DNA from: Halarcobacter sp.
GTDB lineage: Bacteria; Campylobacterota; Campylobacteria; Campylobacterales; Arcobacteraceae
NCBI GenBank assembly: GCA_030145305.1
Contig: JAQYVX010000012.1
Span: forward strand, 45,520 to 109,519
Length of the DNA: 64,000 bases
Direction of reading: 5' to 3'
Positions 8,234 to 15,724 of the stretch are shown piece by piece. Both the position numbers and the translations under genes were made by a program. The stretch's first letter is position 1. Each line of letters starts with the position of its first letter. The notes beneath the pieces were generated by a model, which was not told the DNA's origin, did no database searches, and saw only the letters and a list, made by a program, of their open reading frames with translations.

Positions 8234-10198
8234 ATGAAAAGAATTGTTTGTATGGGCGGAGGACCTGCTGGACTTTATTATGGATTGTTACACAAAAAGA
8301 ATAATCCAAAAGATGAAGTTACTATTATAGATAGAAATTTACCAAATAGTACTTTTGGATGGGGAGTAGTATTTTCAGATGTTACAATGCAAAATCTATA
8401 TAAAGTGGATGAGAAATCAGCACAAATTATTAATGACGCATTAAATCATTGGGAAGATATTGAATGTTTTTTCCAAGGAGAGAAACATCGTTCAACAGGA
8501 CATGGGTTTATTGGTATTGGAAGATTAAAACTTTTAAATATTTTACAAGAAAGAGCGGCAGAACTTGGCGTTACTCTTGTTTATGATAAAAAATTCACAA
8601 ATGATGAAGATATTGTAAAAGAATACAATCCTGACTTAATTATAGCAGCTGATGGACTTAATAGTATTGTAAGAGAAAAATATGAAGATGATTTTGATGT
8701 AGATATTGATATGCGAAGCTGTAGATTTACTTGGTTAGGGACGCATAAACTTTTTGATGCATTTACTTTTATTTTTGAAAAGACTAAATTTGGTTGGATG
8801 AGTGTTCACGCTTATAAGTTTGATGAGAATACTTCTACTTTTATTGTTGAGATGAAAGAAGAGGACTGGTATAAAGCAGGACTTGATAAAATGAGTCAAG
8901 AAGAAGCAATTGCATTTTGTGAAGATGTTTTTAAAGACTATCTAGACAGTAATAAATTAATGACTAATGCCAAACATTTAAGAGGTTCAGCAAATTGGAT
9001 TAAATTTCCACGAATAATCTGTAATAAATGGAATACATATAAACAATATGGAGATAAAAAAATACCATTAGTTTTAATGGGTGATTCATCCCATACAGCA
9101 CACTTTTCAATAGGTTCAGGTACAAAACTAGCTCTAGAAGATGCTATTTGTTTTGATAGATTATATGCTGAATGCGAAGGTAACTTAGAAAAAGTTTTTG
9201 AAAAATATGAGAAAGAAAGAAGAATTGAAGTAGCAAGAATCAAAAACTCTGCTAGAAATTCTACTTGGTGGTTTGAACAAGTAAAACTTCATGAAGAATT
9301 AGATCCTTTAGTATATTATTATTCAATGCTTACAAGATCGCAAAGAATATCACATGAAAATTTATACTTAAGAGATAAAAAGTTTATTACAAACTTTGAA
9401 AATAAATTAACAAATGGAAAACTTCCTGTTGAAGATAGTTTAACAATTTCTAATATAAAACTTGAAAATCGTTATGTTCTAGATTCGAATGTAAGTCAAA
9501 AACAACTTAATACAGGAGCTGGTCTTATTCTAAGCTCTGCTTTTGATGTATCTTCACATATAGATATTTCAAAAGATTATGATATTAAAGCATTACAAGA
9601 ATCAGGTTCTAAAATAGCTATTACTTTAACAGCAACACAAAATAAATCTAATGATGACATAATTTTAGATTTTGAAAAAAATGCAATAATATCTGAAAAA
9701 GATGGTGCAGATTTTATTTCTATAGATTGTGCCTCTAATGTTTTAGGTAAATTAGTAAATGATAGTGACTATGTACTTGCGATTAAAGTTATAAATAGAC
9801 TTCAAAATGCAGTTAAAATTCCTTTGATGATAAAAATAAATGCATCAAATTGGGATACAGATGTTGCTGATATTGGTGATGTTATATCTTTTGTAAAAGA
9901 GTTAAAAAAAGCTAATATAAATTTAGTAATAGTAAGTTCTGGTGCATATAGTGATAAGAATATGGATAAAAGGTCTTTAGGAAGAGTTTATAATGGTTGT
10001 TTTAGTGATGAAATTAAGAATTCACTTAATATTAGTGTGATTTGTATAGGTAATATCTCTAGTTTAGATGAAGCCAACTCATTAATAGCAGCAGCTAGAG
10101 CAGATTTAGTTGCAATTGATCATAAAACAATCACTAATAATTCTTTTAAAGAACAAGTTACTTTAATAAGAGAAAATAGAAATTTAATTAAGGAATGA
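8234..10198 (+). CDS. Salicylyl-CoA 5-hydroxylase / 2-aminobenzoyl-CoA monooxygenase-type flavoprotein with a short C-terminal OYE-like half
   Basis: This 654-residue protein starts with a Rossmann FAD motif (GGGPAGL, residues 8-14) and carries GDSSHTAHFSIGSGTK near 283-298. That second block is typical of the aryl-CoA monooxygenases that hydroxylate salicylyl-CoA at C5 or 2-aminobenzoyl-CoA. From about residue 415 a TIM-barrel-like segment resembles the old-yellow-enzyme half of 2-aminobenzoyl-CoA monooxygenase/reductase. It is only some 235 residues long and lacks the usual HCAHGYLL-type block. The reductase half may therefore be inactive. The gene lies 30 bases after maleate isomerase, with AAGGA before the ATG, and 3 bases before the thioesterase gene. 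The product is expected to be gentisyl-CoA or its 2-amino analogue. Confidence 0.8.
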   Translation: MKRIVCMGGGPAGLYYGLLHKKNNPKDEVTIIDRNLPNSTFGWGVVFSDVTMQNLYKVDEKSAQIINDALNHWEDIECFFQGEKHRSTGHGFIGIGRLKLLNILQERAAELGVTLVYDKKFTNDEDIVKEYNPDLIIAADGLNSIVREKYEDDFDVDIDMRSCRFTWLGTHKLFDAFTFIFEKTKFGWMSVHAYKFDENTSTFIVEMKEEDWYKAGLDKMSQEEAIAFCEDVFKDYLDSNKLMTNAKHLRGSANWIKFPRIICNKWNTYKQYGDKKIPLVLMGDSSHTAHFSIGSGTKLALEDAICFDRLYAECEGNLEKVFEKYEKERRIEVARIKNSARNSTWWFEQVKLHEELDPLVYYYSMLTRSQRISHENLYLRDKKFITNFENKLTNGKLPVEDSLTISNIKLENRYVLDSNVSQKQLNTGAGLILSSAFDVSSHIDISKDYDIKALQESGSKIAITLTATQNKSNDDIILDFEKNAIISEKDGADFISIDCASNVLGKLVNDSDYVLAIKVINRLQNAVKIPLMIKINASNWDTDVADIGDVISFVKELKKANINLVIVSSGAYSDKNMDKRSLGRVYNGCFSDEIKNSLNISVICIGNISSLDEANSLIAAARADLVAIDHKTITNNSFKEQVTLIRENRNLIKE

Positions 10199-10201
10199 AA
10201 A

Positions 10202-10624
10202 TTGAAATTTATAATTGATGACAAAGTAAAATTTAAACATTGTGATACAGCTGGGATTGTTTTTTATCCTAGATATTTTGAAATGCTAAATGATACTATT
10301 GAAGATTGGTTTGAAGTTTTAGGATTGCCTTTTTGTGAGTTGCACTCATCAAATACAGGAGTTCCTATGGTAAATATTGAGTGTAACTTTAAAAAACCAA
10401 GTTATTTAGGGGATGTACTCAAAAAAGAGCTAAGCATAATAAAACTTGGAAAAAGTTCTTGTACTCTAAAAATTGAGTTTATTGGGAAAAAAGATGAAAG
10501 TTTAAGGGTAGAGTTTTTTTGTACTATTGTAAATATAGACCTTGCAAAAAAGACCTCAAGCTTTTGGAGTGATGAAATTAAAAATAAAATGAATAAATAC
10601 TTACAAAATAAGGAAGAAAAATGA
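10202..10624 (+). CDS. Hotdog-fold acyl-CoA thioesterase (4-hydroxybenzoyl-CoA thioesterase type)
   Basis: A 140-residue hotdog thioesterase. The motif HCDTAGIVFYPRYFEM near residues 13-28 carries the catalytic aspartate and the tyrosine typical of the 4-hydroxybenzoyl-CoA/YbgC group. It begins with TTG, supported by AAGGA seven bases upstream, and ends overlapping the porin ATG (ATGA). In this operon it probably hydrolyses the hydroxylated aryl-CoA (gentisyl-CoA or analogue) to the free acid, which the dioxygenase then cleaves. The acyl-CoA substrate is inferred from position; the family itself is clear. Confidence 0.85.
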   Translation: MKFIIDDKVKFKHCDTAGIVFYPRYFEMLNDTIEDWFEVLGLPFCELHSSNTGVPMVNIECNFKKPSYLGDVLKKELSIIKLGKSSCTLKIEFIGKKDESLRVEFFCTIVNIDLAKKTSSFWSDEIKNKMNKYLQNKEEK

Positions 10625-11826
10625 AAAAGTTTACAACATTAAGTCTAGTTGCTTCAGTTGCGTTAAGTACGTCTTTGTATGCAGATACTTTATCAGAAGC
10701 ATTCGCAAATTCAAAATTTAAAGGTGAATTGAAAACTGTTTATACAAAATCAAACTTTGATCCAGGCACACCTTCTTTACCTGCAAATGAAGATGATAGT
10801 GTTCTTGCAGTGGGGGGAAGTTTAAATGTTATCACTGGAAGTTTTTACGGACTAAAATTAGGTGGAACATTTCAAGCTTCATCTGTAGTATCAGATACAG
10901 ACCATAATGGAATTTTTGCAAATGATATGGATGTTTCCGGTGCAGTTTTATCAGAATCATACCTTGACTATTCACTTTCAAAAACAAATTTAAAAATAGG
11001 TAGACAATTTATTTTTACTCCACTTTTAAGTAGTTCTATTGATGGTAAATCATCTGAATCTATTATTAAAGATTCATTTGAAGCATATATCCTATCAAAT
11101 ACTGATATTCCTAATACTACCTTAGTTGCAGGATACGTCGATAAATATCAAGGAAAAACCAACGGAGATAGAGATGTTTCAAAATTTAATGATTTTCAAG
11201 ATGGAGCATATACACTTTATGTAAAAAATACATCTATTAAAAATTTAACACTACAAGCCCAATATTTAGATGAAGATGGGGTTACTAATGCTACAGATAA
11301 AAATGCATTCTATTTTCAAGCTGATTATGCGCTAGGTGCTCATTTATTATCTGCACAATATTTAAGTTCTGAAGATAAAACACAAGCTTCAGATGCTCAA
11401 GATGGTACTATGTACGGGCTAAAAGCAATGGGTCCTTTAGGTATTGATAAATTAGGATACATTGTTGCTTTCAATTCAAGTACAGATAAAAAAGCACCTG
11501 TATATACAGGAGCAGGAGCAGGTACAAGTGATACTCCATTTACAGCAATTCCTGTTAATGGTGGAGGAATTTCAACAAGAGCAGATACTGATACATTAGT
11601 TGGTGGAATTATTGTTCCAATAGCAGGAACAACAACAATCCCTTATGTAGGGAAATCATTTTCATCAACTCATCCCTTAGGTGATGTAACAGCAATGGGT
11701 GCTATGTTTATGTATCCAGTAAATAAAAATTTCTCAATCAAAGTAAATTTTGAACATGTTTCAATTGAAAAGATTGCTAAAGAAAATGCAGATACTGCAA
11801 GAATATATCTGTCATATAAGTTTTAG
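10621..11826 (+). CDS. Outer-membrane porin (Campylobacterota OprD/major porin type)
   Basis: A 401-residue protein opening with a Sec signal peptide (MKKFTTLSLVASVALSTSLYA, cut after about residue 21). The rest consists of alternating beta strands rich in Gly, Ser, Thr, Tyr and Asp, and it ends RIYLSYKF with the terminal Phe recognised by BAM. YSLSKTNLKIGRQ near residue 118 resembles the strand after the first repeats of OprD-like epsilonproteobacterial porins. As the last gene of the aromatic operon, overlapping the thioesterase stop by 4 bases, it probably provides uptake of the operon's substrate. No +strand U-tract terminator is seen; the following hairpin serves the opposite strand better. 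Confidence 0.85.
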   Translation: MKKFTTLSLVASVALSTSLYADTLSEAFANSKFKGELKTVYTKSNFDPGTPSLPANEDDSVLAVGGSLNVITGSFYGLKLGGTFQASSVVSDTDHNGIFANDMDVSGAVLSESYLDYSLSKTNLKIGRQFIFTPLLSSSIDGKSSESIIKDSFEAYILSNTDIPNTTLVAGYVDKYQGKTNGDRDVSKFNDFQDGAYTLYVKNTSIKNLTLQAQYLDEDGVTNATDKNAFYFQADYALGAHLLSAQYLSSEDKTQASDAQDGTMYGLKAMGPLGIDKLGYIVAFNSSTDKKAPVYTGAGAGTSDTPFTAIPVNGGGISTRADTDTLVGGIIVPIAGTTTIPYVGKSFSSTHPLGDVTAMGAMFMYPVNKNFSIKVNFEHVSIEKIAKENADTARIYLSYKF

Positions 11827-11840
11827 AAAGTAAAAGTAAA

Positions 11841-11884
11841 AACCACGAGAAAAATCTAAATTAGAGATTTATTAGCTCGTGGTT
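11841..11884 (-). terminator. Nested hairpin terminator of the thiamine-binding-like gene
   Basis: AACCACGAG at 11841-11849 is perfectly complementary to CTCGTGGTT at 11876-11884, and an inner stem pairs 11852-11857 with 11865-11870. Read on the minus strand, the stem is followed by TTTACTTTTAC, so it ends the minus-strand gene that stops at 11927. On the + strand the tail is AATACT, so it is only a weak stop for the porin transcript. Confidence 0.7.
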
Positions 11885-11926
11885 AATACTTACATACACT
11901 TAAAATAATAAGCTAAGAGAAGTCAC

Positions 11927-12241
11927 CTATTTTGAAACTTCTCCAATTTTGTCTTCAACTGATTTTACCTTTTCTTCAAGCCTATTTTCATGACCCTCTC
12001 TAATATCAAAAGTAAGTGCTGCATAAACTCTTTTAGAACCTATTTCTTCAAGTTTTTCATAACACTTTGATACTAAGTTTAAAGCTTCTGACATTTTATT
12101 TGTTTCAATAACTGTAGACATTGCTGTTAATTTATATCTATAACCACTTTCTTTAATTACTTTTATTATTTGCGAAACTTCTTCACTTTTACTTTGACCA
12201 TGATCTGTTGGAAACATAGCCATATTTAATAAAACTGACAT
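11927..12241 (-). CDS. MTH1187/YqgV-type thiamine-binding-like protein
   Basis: A 104-residue protein matching the MTH1187 (PF01910) family: MSVLLNMAMFP at the start, a central YKLTAMSTVIET near residues 35-46 and RVYAALTFDIREGHE near 70-84. Members form ferredoxin-like-fold oligomers, and some bind thiamine or pyrimidine-type ligands; the physiological role is poorly defined. A ribosome site (TTAGGAG) precedes the ATG. It lies 57 bases downstream of the membrane-protein gene on the same strand and probably shares its transcript, ending at the hairpin at 11841-11884. Confidence 0.8.
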   Translation of the reverse strand: MSVLLNMAMFPTDHGQSKSEEVSQIIKVIKESGYRYKLTAMSTVIETNKMSEALNLVSKCYEKLEEIGSKRVYAALTFDIREGHENRLEEKVKSVEDKIGEVSK

Positions 12242-12298
12242 TTAAACTCCTAATTTTTTCTACTTCTTTTTCTATTCATTTTCTCACTTTTACTTATT

Positions 12299-12715
12299 CT
12301 ACTCTTTATCAAGCCCATCAACAATAATTGCGCCCATTGAAGCTGGCATGGATATTACTATTACTCGTTTTATTGCAATTATTGTATCAGTTAATAAAGG
12401 CAATTTATCAATTGAAAATAAAATTAATGATACAACTAAAAATGCGATTAGGTAAGCAATAAAAACTCTAAAAACAAAAGCACATAGTTTATATTTTATA
12501 TTCCCTTGAAATATACTTTGATAGGTATAAAAAGCTAAAAAACAAATGGATAAAAATAAAAGCGAAGATAAATTAATTAAGGGCAAGGTTTCACTTAATC
12601 TCCAAGCTTCTTCTGAAAATGATATTGGAATTGCTAAAGCAAAAGAGCCTATTGTTATTTGACTTGCATCTTCTAAATTAAAGCTTAGACTATTTCTCAT
12701 TTGTATATACCTCAA
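12299..12715 (-). CDS. DUF2391-type small integral membrane protein
   Basis: A 138-residue protein with four predicted membrane segments (about 20-37, 47-66, 80-103 and 114-132). It resembles the DUF2391 putative integral membrane family, whose function is unknown. The opening MRYIQMRNSLSFNLEDAS precedes a TIGSFALAIPISFSEEAW segment. MRYIQM offers two possible starts; an AGG lies a short way before the first. It is followed on the same strand by the thiamine-binding-like gene. The family assignment rests on general resemblance only. Confidence 0.6.
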   Translation of the reverse strand: MRYIQMRNSLSFNLEDASQITIGSFALAIPISFSEEAWRLSETLPLINLSSLLFLSICFLAFYTYQSIFQGNIKYKLCAFVFRVFIAYLIAFLVVSLILFSIDKLPLLTDTIIAIKRVIVISMPASMGAIIVDGLDKE

Positions 12716-12926
12716 TTTTATTTTTACAATTTTTTTACATTTTGTATAAAAATAATCTTTTAACTAATTTTTTATATATGAATTGTTTATAGTCGTGAGT
12801 TTAACTAAATATATATCAAAATGATATTAGTTAAAAGAATAGTCAATATTATTAAAAAAAATTAATGTCATTTTTACATAATTTTTGATAATATTTACAA
12901 GTTTAACTATTAAAAAAAGGAGCAAT

Positions 12927-13265
12927 ATGCAATTAGATATATCACCTGAGGTTTTGTTATCACAACTTGGATATGCAAAAAGTGATTCTTCACTAAAACA
13001 AGCCGAACAAGTTATGAATCAAACAAAAGATTTCAGTAAATTTTCTAAACATATAATTAGTTTAAATGACCATTTAAAAAAAATGAATGCTTATGTTACA
13101 TTGTCTAATTCATCTGATTACTTAAAAATCAAATGTGATGAAAATGATGCAAATGAGATAATCGAAGAGTTCCATCATGAGGTTTCAATTTGGGCAGATA
13201 AATATAATATTGATTTACAAAAACTTGATAATAAACTTGTATATTACATACTAGGCGCAAATTAA
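12927..13265 (+). CDS. Conserved hypothetical protein, 112 residues
   Basis: The start at 12927 is chosen because AAAAAAAGGAGCAAT immediately precedes this ATG. A 14-codon upstream extension (MIIFTSLTIKKRSN) has no ribosome site and runs through the leader. The product (MQLDISPEVLLSQLGYAKSD at its N-terminus) is acidic, soluble and mainly helical. It has no signal peptide, membrane segment or cysteine pair, and only one Cys. It stands alone between an AT-rich 200-base upstream region and a strong bidirectional hairpin, so it is its own transcription unit. I do not recognise a family. Confidence 0.75.
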   Translation: MQLDISPEVLLSQLGYAKSDSSLKQAEQVMNQTKDFSKFSKHIISLNDHLKKMNAYVTLSNSSDYLKIKCDENDANEIIEEFHHEVSIWADKYNIDLQKLDNKLVYYILGAN

Positions 13266-13266
13266 A

Positions 13267-13298
13267 TTATAAAGATATCTTTTAAGATATCTTTATAA
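13267..13298. terminator. Bidirectional hairpin between the hypothetical gene and msrBA
   Basis: A perfect 15-bp stem, 13267-13281 with 13284-13298 and a 2-base spacer, forms a near-palindrome between two convergent genes (stops at 13265 and 13304). The stem is AT-rich and its own ends provide weak U-tracts on both strands. It is best read as a shared terminator. Confidence 0.75.
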
Positions 13299-13303
13299 CA
13301 AAC

Positions 13304-14161
13304 TTACTTAAAAATTTTTCTATATGTGTGGCAGTATGGAGTTTTTCCAGTTCTTTTATAATAATCTTGATGATACTCTTCAGCTTCATAAAATGTAGAA
13401 GCTTCATGTAAAGAAGTTGCAACTTTATAATTCATATCTTCTAACTCATCTACAAGTTCAAGTGCAGCTGTTTTTTGGACATCACATAAGTAAAAAATTG
13501 CAGAAAGATATTGATTTCCGATATCTGGACCTTGTCCATCAACTTGTGAAAAGTTGTGAATTTCAAAAAATAACTTAGCTAATTCTCTAAAAGATACTTG
13601 GCACTCATCATATTCAACTCTTACAACTTCAAGATGTCCTGTTCTACCAGTAGAAACGGCCTGATAATCAGGATTTTCAGTATGTCCACCCATATATCCA
13701 GAAACTGCTGAATGGACGCCTTTAAGGTTTTTAAAATGATGCTCTACTCCCCAAAAGCATCCAGCTGCAAAATATGCAAAGCCATGTTTCTCACAACAAT
13801 TTTCAATACTTTTAAAAGTTAAAGAAGTAGAGTTTACACAATGTCTTATATTCTTATCAGTAAAGCCCTCATTTTCAAATACATGTCCTAAATGAGCATT
13901 ACAATTTGAGCAAACTACTTCAACTCTTCTTCCATCTTTATCTGTAACTTTTTTAATCGCACCATCAATTTCATCATCAAAACTAGGCCAGCCACAACCA
14001 GAACTAAATTTGTTTTCAGATTTATAAAGTATAGAATCACATTTTTTACACTTATAAACACCTTTTTCATAGAAATCATTATATTTTCCAGAAAAAGGTT
14101 TTTCTGTTCCTTTTTGCTCAATTACATAGGCCTCTTCAGGAGTTAGTTCATTAAAATTCAT
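13304..14161 (-). CDS. msrBA: Bifunctional methionine sulfoxide reductase MsrB-MsrA
   Basis: A 285-residue fusion with MsrB first and MsrA second. The MsrB half carries the zinc pairs CKKC (near residue 37) and CSNCNAHLGH (near 84), the SGCGWPSFD loop, and RHCVNSTSL with the catalytic cysteine near 107. The MsrA half starts with FAAGCFWGVEHHF near 130, where Cys is the catalytic residue, and includes GQGPDIGNQYLS. It repairs both R- and S-methionine sulfoxide. There is no signal peptide, so it should be cytoplasmic, unlike the anchored Neisseria MsrAB/PilB. It is a monocistron ending at the shared hairpin. Confidence 0.93.
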   Translation of the reverse strand: MNFNELTPEEAYVIEQKGTEKPFSGKYNDFYEKGVYKCKKCDSILYKSENKFSSGCGWPSFDDEIDGAIKKVTDKDGRRVEVVCSNCNAHLGHVFENEGFTDKNIRHCVNSTSLTFKSIENCCEKHGFAYFAAGCFWGVEHHFKNLKGVHSAVSGYMGGHTENPDYQAVSTGRTGHLEVVRVEYDECQVSFRELAKLFFEIHNFSQVDGQGPDIGNQYLSAIFYLCDVQKTAALELVDELEDMNYKVATSLHEASTFYEAEEYHQDYYKRTGKTPYCHTYRKIFK

Positions 14162-14295
14162 ATTTGCCTCAATGTTAAATTATTAGGGAATGTTATCTAA
14201 AGAATAAAAGCTAGTGATTAAAATAAAAAATAACTAATTTCCTTTAGTTTCTTTTAAATATATTTAGTCTAAAAGCTTATAGAAATCTTTATCTA

Positions 14296-14910
14296 CTATT
14301 GAACTTCAAATCTTTGTTCTAGTAAAACTTTTCCTTTTTCTAATATTTTTCCTACAAAAATATCACCTGTGTTAAACTCACCAACACCTTTAGGCGTTCC
14401 ACTCATTAAAATATCTCCATCTTCAAAAGAAGAAAAAGTTAAAAGTTCATCTATAATCTCTTGTGGCTTGTTAATCATAAGTTCAACTCCACCTTTTTGC
14501 TTAAGCTCATTATTAATATATAATTCTACTTCCAAATCTTTAATATTTGAATTAAAACTTACAAACTTTGAGAATACAGCAGCTGCATTAAAACATTTTG
14601 CTCTTTCCCAAGGAAGTCCTTTTTTCTTTAATTTACTTTGAACTTCTCTTAAAGTTAAATCAAGTCCAAATCCTACTGCGTTTATTTTATTTTCTTCTAT
14701 TAAAAAAGAGATTTCAGCTTCATAATGACAAGATCTATTTCCTTTTGGAAAAACTAAAGTATTACTAATAGAAGAGTTTGGTTTAAAAAAGAAAACTGGT
14801 TCTTCTGGAGTCTCATTATTTAACTCAGCTATATGTTCTGCATAATTTCTTCCAATACATACAACTTTTGAAGGAAATATTTCTCTATCATTTATTATTA
14901 TTGCATTCAC
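14296..14910 (-). CDS. FAH-family hydrolase (YcgM/FAHD1-like acylpyruvase candidate)
   Basis: A 204-residue short member of the fumarylacetoacetase family. KVVCIGRNYAEHIAEL near residues 15-30 is the substrate-binding block, YEAEISFLI near 62-70 carries metal-binding glutamates, and MSGTPKGVGEF near 167-177 closes the site. The length matches stand-alone FAHD1/YcgM acylpyruvate hydrolases or oxaloacetate decarboxylases. It is on the opposite strand, 2.4 kb from the aromatic operon and separated by unrelated genes. I treat it as a general metabolic enzyme rather than part of that pathway. Confidence 0.8.
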   Translation of the reverse strand: MNAIIINDREIFPSKVVCIGRNYAEHIAELNNETPEEPVFFFKPNSSISNTLVFPKGNRSCHYEAEISFLIEENKINAVGFGLDLTLREVQSKLKKKGLPWERAKCFNAAAVFSKFVSFNSNIKDLEVELYINNELKQKGGVELMINKPQEIIDELLTFSSFEDGDILMSGTPKGVGEFNTGDIFVGKILEKGKVLLEQRFEVQ

Positions 14911-15016
14911 TATAATACCTTTTAAAAAATTTCATAATGATACACTAACAAAGATATGAAATTTCTAAAAATACTTTGTATAGGAAGTTAAGTAAACATT
15001 GATAAAGTTAATAGTT

Positions 15017-15670
15017 TTAATACTTCTTCAATAAATCATTTATAATAACAGCAGTAAGTCCCCAAATAACTTCATTATCATATTTATAAACCCAAACTTT
15101 GTGACGCTTATGTCCCCAAGGTTTATGATAAGTTTGAGGAAGACCTAATTCTTCAACAGGGAAATGAACTTCTTTTTCCCCATTTTCATCTACAGTAAAA
15201 GGATGGACTTCATATTTTAAAGTATATTCTTCAGGTGCATTTTCTTTAAAAAATCTTAAAGGAATAAGAATTGTTCTTTCAACTTCATTTTTATCAATTA
15301 TCATCTTGTCAATAGCTTCTTTTTTTATAACACCAACAAAAGGTTCAATAACCGCACCAATTGGAGCTACATAAGTATCTAATTGGCCTAATATCTTTAT
15401 ATCTTTTTTCTTGATTCCTAATTCTTCTTTTGTTTCTCTAAGAGCTGTATGCATAAAAGATTTATCACAATCTTCATATCCACCTCCTGGAAAACAAATA
15501 TCTCCACCTTGTCTTATATGAGCAGCTCTTTTTTGAAATAATAAATAGTATTCTTTATCTATTTTTATAAGTGGAACTAAAACCGCCGAATTGAAATATC
15601 TATCTCTTCCCATAACATTAACATCTAGGGGTAAATTTTTTATAAATTGTTTAAATTGTTTTTTATTCAT
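15017..15670 (-). CDS. Nudix hydrolase, CoA diphosphatase type
   Basis: A 217-residue Nudix enzyme. The Nudix box spans roughly residues 60-82: GGYEDCD opens it and ALRETKEELGI supplies the REUXEEXGU core. The segment LVPLIKIDKEYYLLFQKRA before it and GGDICFPGGG just ahead of the box match the CoA pyrophosphatase (NudL/YeaB) subgroup, which splits CoA into phosphopantetheine and 3',5'-ADP. It ends EVIWGLTAVIINDLL, also typical of that group. It is followed downstream by the FAH-family gene on the same strand with a 106-base gap. Confidence 0.83.
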   Translation of the reverse strand: MNKKQFKQFIKNLPLDVNVMGRDRYFNSAVLVPLIKIDKEYYLLFQKRAAHIRQGGDICFPGGGYEDCDKSFMHTALRETKEELGIKKKDIKILGQLDTYVAPIGAVIEPFVGVIKKEAIDKMIIDKNEVERTILIPLRFFKENAPEEYTLKYEVHPFTVDENGEKEVHFPVEELGLPQTYHKPWGHKRHKVWVYKYDNEVIWGLTAVIINDLLKKY

Positions 15671-15724
15671 ATTCGCTTTTCTGTATATTATTAATTTAGT
15701 ATAACAAACTTTGAGTTAATGTCA

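Noticed and set aside
12885..12926. Fourteen-residue N-terminal extension of the 112-residue hypothetical protein
   Set aside because: A strong ribosome site lies directly before the ATG at 12927 and none before the upstream one.
14296..14910. Second FAH-family gene as a member of the aromatic pathway
   Set aside because: It is on the opposite strand, separated by unrelated genes, and belongs to the short FAHD1/YcgM housekeeping type.
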